In this document: positions 61,560 through 64,000 of the stretch, in pieces
How the letters are laid out: every line of letters starts with the position of its first letter
Position numbering within the stretch: the stretch's first letter is position 1
Assembly: GCA_032907565.1 (NCBI GenBank)
Contig: JAJJPK010000028.1
Coordinates: 1-64,000 of the forward strand
Direction of reading: 5' to 3'
DNA from: ZC4RG29 sp032907565
GTDB lineage: Bacteria > Bacteroidota > Bacteroidia > Cytophagales > Cyclobacteriaceae
Length of the DNA stretch: 64,000 nucleotides
Notes under the pieces: model-generated
What the model saw: the letters and a program-made list of their open reading frames with translations, nothing else
Told to the model about the DNA's origin: nothing
Databases searched by the model: none
Program-made: the position numbers and the translations under genes

Positions 61560-62687
61560 ATGGCATTTAACTTCTTCAAAAGGTCACAACCTAAAACCCA
61601 GCCTGTAAAAGAGGCAACACACAGTGCTCCGCAATACCTCGAGCTGACAGTAAAGTCGATCATCCATGAAACCCGGGACACGATAACGATTGTGTTTGAC
61701 ACGCCGCCATCGGGACCGCTTACTTATAAACCCGGGCAATTTCTTACGCTGATCGTACCCATGCAAGGTAAGGAAATCCGGAGGGCGTATTCACTCTGTA
61801 CGTCTCCGTTCACGGACGAATTTCCGGCTGTCACCGTCAAACGCGTTGACAACGGTCTGATGTCGAATTGGCTTCCGGACCATCTGAAAGAAGGAGACAA
61901 GCTCAAGGTGATGGGCGCCGTGGGGAACTTTACGCTCGACTACGCGCCGACTAATCGCCGCCACGTCGTGATGTTCGCCGGCGGTTCAGGGATCACGCCG
62001 CTTTTATCGCTTACAAAGAGTGTCCTCACCCAAGAACCGGAAAGTATTGTCTCGTTGATCTATTGCAATCGCGACATCGACAGCGTGATCTTTAAGGACG
62101 AACTGGATCGCTGGGAAAAGCAATACGAAGGCCGTCTTCATGTGATCCACATCCTGGACACGGCGCCGATGAACTGGCAGGGATACTCCGGTCTTCTCAA
62201 CCCGGAGATGCTGAAAAAGCTGTTCGAGAGAATACCGGACTGGGGCGTGCGGAACACACTCTACCTCATGTGCGGGCCGGAAGGCATGATGAAGAACGTT
62301 GAATCGTTGCTGGCGGCGTATTCAATACCCGCTGAACAGATCCGGAAGGAAAGCTTTGTGCAGGGTACCATCGACAAGCCTGCGCGGAAGGAAGCTGAAG
62401 AGGAGGAACTTGTGGAGCGAGAGGTTACGATCCGGTTCGATGGCGAAGAATATAAGATCATGGTTCCGCCTCATAAAGCCATTCTTGAAACAGCGCTTGA
62501 CGCAGGCATCGACCTACCGTATTCGTGTCAGAGCGGCCTCTGTACCGCGTGCCGCGGAAAAGCGCTTTCCGGAAAGGTGCGCCTCGACGAAGAAGAAGGG
62601 CTCTCGGCATCAGAACGCGCGGAAGGTTATGTGCTCACGTGCGTGGGGCATCCGTTGACTGATGATGTAGTCATCGAAATCGGGTGA
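61560..62687 (+). CDS. FNR-type flavin reductase with C-terminal 2Fe-2S ferredoxin domain
   Basis: A 375-residue protein. The FAD domain (about 27-130) has the RAYSLC motif, the NAD domain (about 135-255) VVMFAGGSGITPLLSLTKS and MCGPEGMM, and the plant-type ferredoxin domain (about 285-375) the cluster ligands CQSGLCTAC plus a later Cys in LTCVGHP. This layout matches the PaaE/HmpX-type reductases that feed oxygenases, including the reductase of phenylacetyl-CoA epoxidase. No oxygenase gene is nearby, so the partner is unknown. Start ATG 61560. Divergent from purB. Confidence 0.92.
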   Translation: MAFNFFKRSQPKTQPVKEATHSAPQYLELTVKSIIHETRDTITIVFDTPPSGPLTYKPGQFLTLIVPMQGKEIRRAYSLCTSPFTDEFPAVTVKRVDNGLMSNWLPDHLKEGDKLKVMGAVGNFTLDYAPTNRRHVVMFAGGSGITPLLSLTKSVLTQEPESIVSLIYCNRDIDSVIFKDELDRWEKQYEGRLHVIHILDTAPMNWQGYSGLLNPEMLKKLFERIPDWGVRNTLYLMCGPEGMMKNVESLLAAYSIPAEQIRKESFVQGTIDKPARKEAEEEELVEREVTIRFDGEEYKIMVPPHKAILETALDAGIDLPYSCQSGLCTACRGKALSGKVRLDEEEGLSASERAEGYVLTCVGHPLTDDVVIEIG

Positions 62688-62706
62688 GATTAACTGCGGA
62701 GACTTC

Positions 62707-63399
62707 TTAACGCGCAGGCGGGCTCCTCAACTTTTCAGTCTTTCCCAGGGCGTGTTTGCTATCGTCCGTAATATTCTCCAGTGTCCACGTTATCCGTTTT
62801 TCGAAGGGGTGTTGGCGCACAGGGCAATCCGACTTCGTGCATATCGGGCAGGAAAATGCAACGCAGGCGTCGACGTGAATGAAGAATTCCAGCGGGACGT
62901 CAAAGCGGGCGCGCATCAGCCGGTGAAAGGCTTCCACTTCTTCATGTGCCTCGCGTATGTTGAGATACCATGGTACGGTAAGGTGGGCGTCGAGGTGAAG
63001 TACGCGTCCGTATTTGATGAACCGCACGTTGTGGAGGTCAATCCAGGAAGCTCTCCGGTTGGCGTTGGCGGTGTTTACCACTTCCTGAAGCAGCGATAGG
63101 TCGCGTTCGTCCATGATTCCCGCCACGGAGCTGCGGACGATGCGTACGCCGGTATACAGGAGCCACAAACTGAACGCGATCGCGATTGCACTGTCAATCC
63201 ACATGATGCCGGTCAGGTAAAGAACAGTCAAACCGACCAGTATACCGACCGTGGTGAGTGCATCGGAGTGCAGGTGTTTACCGCTTGCCACCAGCGCCAG
63301 TGAGCTGTTCTTCTTGCCGATCCTGACACATACGGTACCCATAATGTAATTCAGGATCGCACTCACCGCGATGAGTCCGATACCGATTCCCAGGTCCAT
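62707..63399 (-). pseudogene. Cation diffusion facilitator, C-terminal part after frameshift
   Basis: A 230-residue frame that begins inside the transporter at MDLGIGIGLIAVSAILNYIMG. It holds the second half of the membrane domain, with metal-binding HLHSDALTTVGILVG (H-x3-D type) and the cytoplasmic dimerisation domain, ending in a Cys-rich tail (CPICTKSDCPVRQHPF) seen in Bacteroidota members. It is in a different frame from the first part (63404-63736). Joining them at CCG/TCT near 63406-63410 restores ...DP-SEVMDLGIG..., so one extra base (the C after CCG) explains the split. Could be a true pseudogene, an assembly error or a translational frameshift. Confidence 0.85.
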
Positions 63400-63403
63400 G
63401 ACT

Positions 63404-63736
63404 TCAGAGCGGGTCAGTAACGAACCGGATCGACTGATAAATGATCCAGATCCCCGAAATGAATATCAGGGTGCCTTCAATTCCTGCGGAAATGTATTCG
63501 ATCTTACCGTGTCCGTACGGGTGGTCGTCGTCACGGGGCTTGGCGGCGAGTACGAGGGAGTACAAGCCCAGGAATCCTGCCACAACGTTTATGATGGTTT
63601 CAAGAGCGTCACCGAGTATGGCGACGGAACGGGTTTGGTACCACGCGTAAAGTTTGATGAGCAACAGGAAGATGGAAAGGGCCGCGACCCACTTCTGTAC
63701 CTGGATATTTTTCTTGGACGCGTTCAAGTCTGACAT
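63404..63736 (-). pseudogene. Cation diffusion facilitator, N-terminal part before frameshift
   Basis: A 110-residue frame with the first three helices of a CDF metal transporter: KWVAALSIFLLLIKLYAWYQT, SVAILGDALETIINVVAGFLGLYSLVLA with Asp metal ligand, then the conserved cytoplasmic loop PRDDDHPYGHGKIEYIS and a third helix. It stops at TGA (63404-63406) right after FVTDPL, where family members continue without a break. A full-length CDF is about 300-340 residues; parts one and two add up to that. The right-hand neighbour is the SMP-30-type gene on the same strand, with a terminator between. Confidence 0.85.
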
Positions 63737-63763
63737 GCATTGGCCGCGGTGCCCTTCTCATTC

Positions 63764-63809
63764 CACAAAAAGAAAGCCACACCGCACGAACCTGCGTGTT
63801 CAGGTGTGG
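63764..63809 (-). terminator. Rho-independent-type terminator of the SMP-30-like gene
   Basis: On the minus strand a stem (CCACACC 63809-63803 against GGTGTGG 63783-63777) with extra inner pairs is followed by CTTTCTTTTTG. It begins 19 nt after the SMP-30-like stop codon and separates it from the CDF gene. It is the clearest intrinsic terminator in the window. Confidence 0.7.
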
Positions 63810-63828
63810 GATCGTTTCAAGATACGGT

Positions 63829-64000
63829 CTATTCGCGGAGGCGTACGCGGAGAACGCGATCGTCGTTCGTGATGAACAGTACCTTGTCGTCCGGGGTGAG
63901 GGCGCAGTTTGATGCGGGATCTGTTACCCTGATCTTTCCAATGAGTTTGCCGTCCGGATTGAAAATCCACACGCCGCCCGGTCCCGACGCAAACAAGTTG
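63829..64000 (-). CDS. SMP-30/gluconolactonase family protein, C-terminal fragment at window edge
   Basis: The last 57 codons of a gene that enters from the right edge, ending at TAG (63829-63831). It reads NLFASGPGGVWIFNPDG, then LIGKIRVTDPASNCAL, PDDKVLFITNDDRVLRVRL, which is the typical C-terminus of the SMP-30/gluconolactonase beta-propeller (GPGGVWIF.PDG and the ITNDD ring-closing strand). The family hydrolyses sugar lactones or related esters. An intrinsic terminator follows the stop. The N-terminus is outside the window. Confidence 0.85.
   Translation of the reverse strand, partial: NLFASGPGGVWIFNPDGKLIGKIRVTDPASNCALTPDDKVLFITNDDRVLRVRLRE

Noticed and set aside
1..64000. tRNA, rRNA, tmRNA, prophage or insertion-sequence genes
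   Set aside because: I looked through the spacers for cloverleaf arms, conserved rRNA segments and transposase or integrase motifs and saw none; a covariance-model search would be decisive.

Overview
The window reads as one contiguous stretch of a Bacteroidota chromosome, most likely a Cytophagales-type organism. Pointers are the Rpb6/RpoZ-type omega gene next to bamD and coaBC, a DUF4835 protein, a protein with a type IX secretion C-terminal domain, long double-domain FtsX permeases, TAnnTTTG-type promoter motifs and a lack of strong Shine-Dalgarno sequences. Genes are dense on both strands. I see no rRNA, tRNA, CRISPR array, transposase or phage module.

Layout. 1-397 is repeat-rich intergenic DNA. 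398-6334 (-) is a tamB/DUF2279/small-protein run, head-to-head with tsaD-smpB-NlpC/P60-HNH (6346-9233, +). 9251-12147 (+) carries an SDR, a fumarylacetoacetase-type hydrolase and an Ldh2-type dehydrogenase that fit the last steps of a non-phosphorylative L-fucose/L-rhamnose route to pyruvate and L-lactate. 12190-14085 is a palindromic operator, tetR and fabF. 14141-17127 (-) encodes an NtrY-like kinase and an NtrC-like sigma-54 activator, divergent from a HlyD/ABC ATPase/two-permease export operon (17391-24374) that has a sigma-54-like promoter. 24839-26117 (-) holds idi and a lycopene-cyclase-domain gene. 26245-33301 (+) is a planctomycete-style c-type cytochrome/DUF1501/DUF2231 operon followed by cstA. 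33324-40542 carries a monooxygenase, a SAM hydrolase, phoH, comEC, an enoyl-CoA hydratase and recQ. 40715-45913 (-) is the bamD-rpoZ-coaBC-DUF4835-small protein-recN block. 46025-49859 has a T9SS substrate, an OstA-like protein and tilS. 49949-52831 has mdh, a D-threonine-aldolase-like enzyme and a methyltransferase. 52998-55624 is an ECF sigma/anti-sigma/secreted-protein operon. 55857-60086 is a second export operon (HlyD, MacB-like permease, TolC) with no ATPase gene. The right end has purB, a flavin/2Fe-2S reductase, a frameshifted cation diffusion facilitator and the C-terminus of an SMP-30-type protein.

Main points of interest are the two export operons, which complement each other (one has an ATPase but no TolC, the other a TolC but no ATPase) and both have sigma-54-like promoter motifs; the ECF cassette whose secreted third product carries a CxxCH motif; the heme-linked DUF1549/DUF1553 locus; the tetR-fabF unit; a RecQ with Trp replaced by Leu in its aromatic-rich loop; and a family of short intergenic repeats, one of which sits as an identical 26-nt block just before two unrelated start codons.
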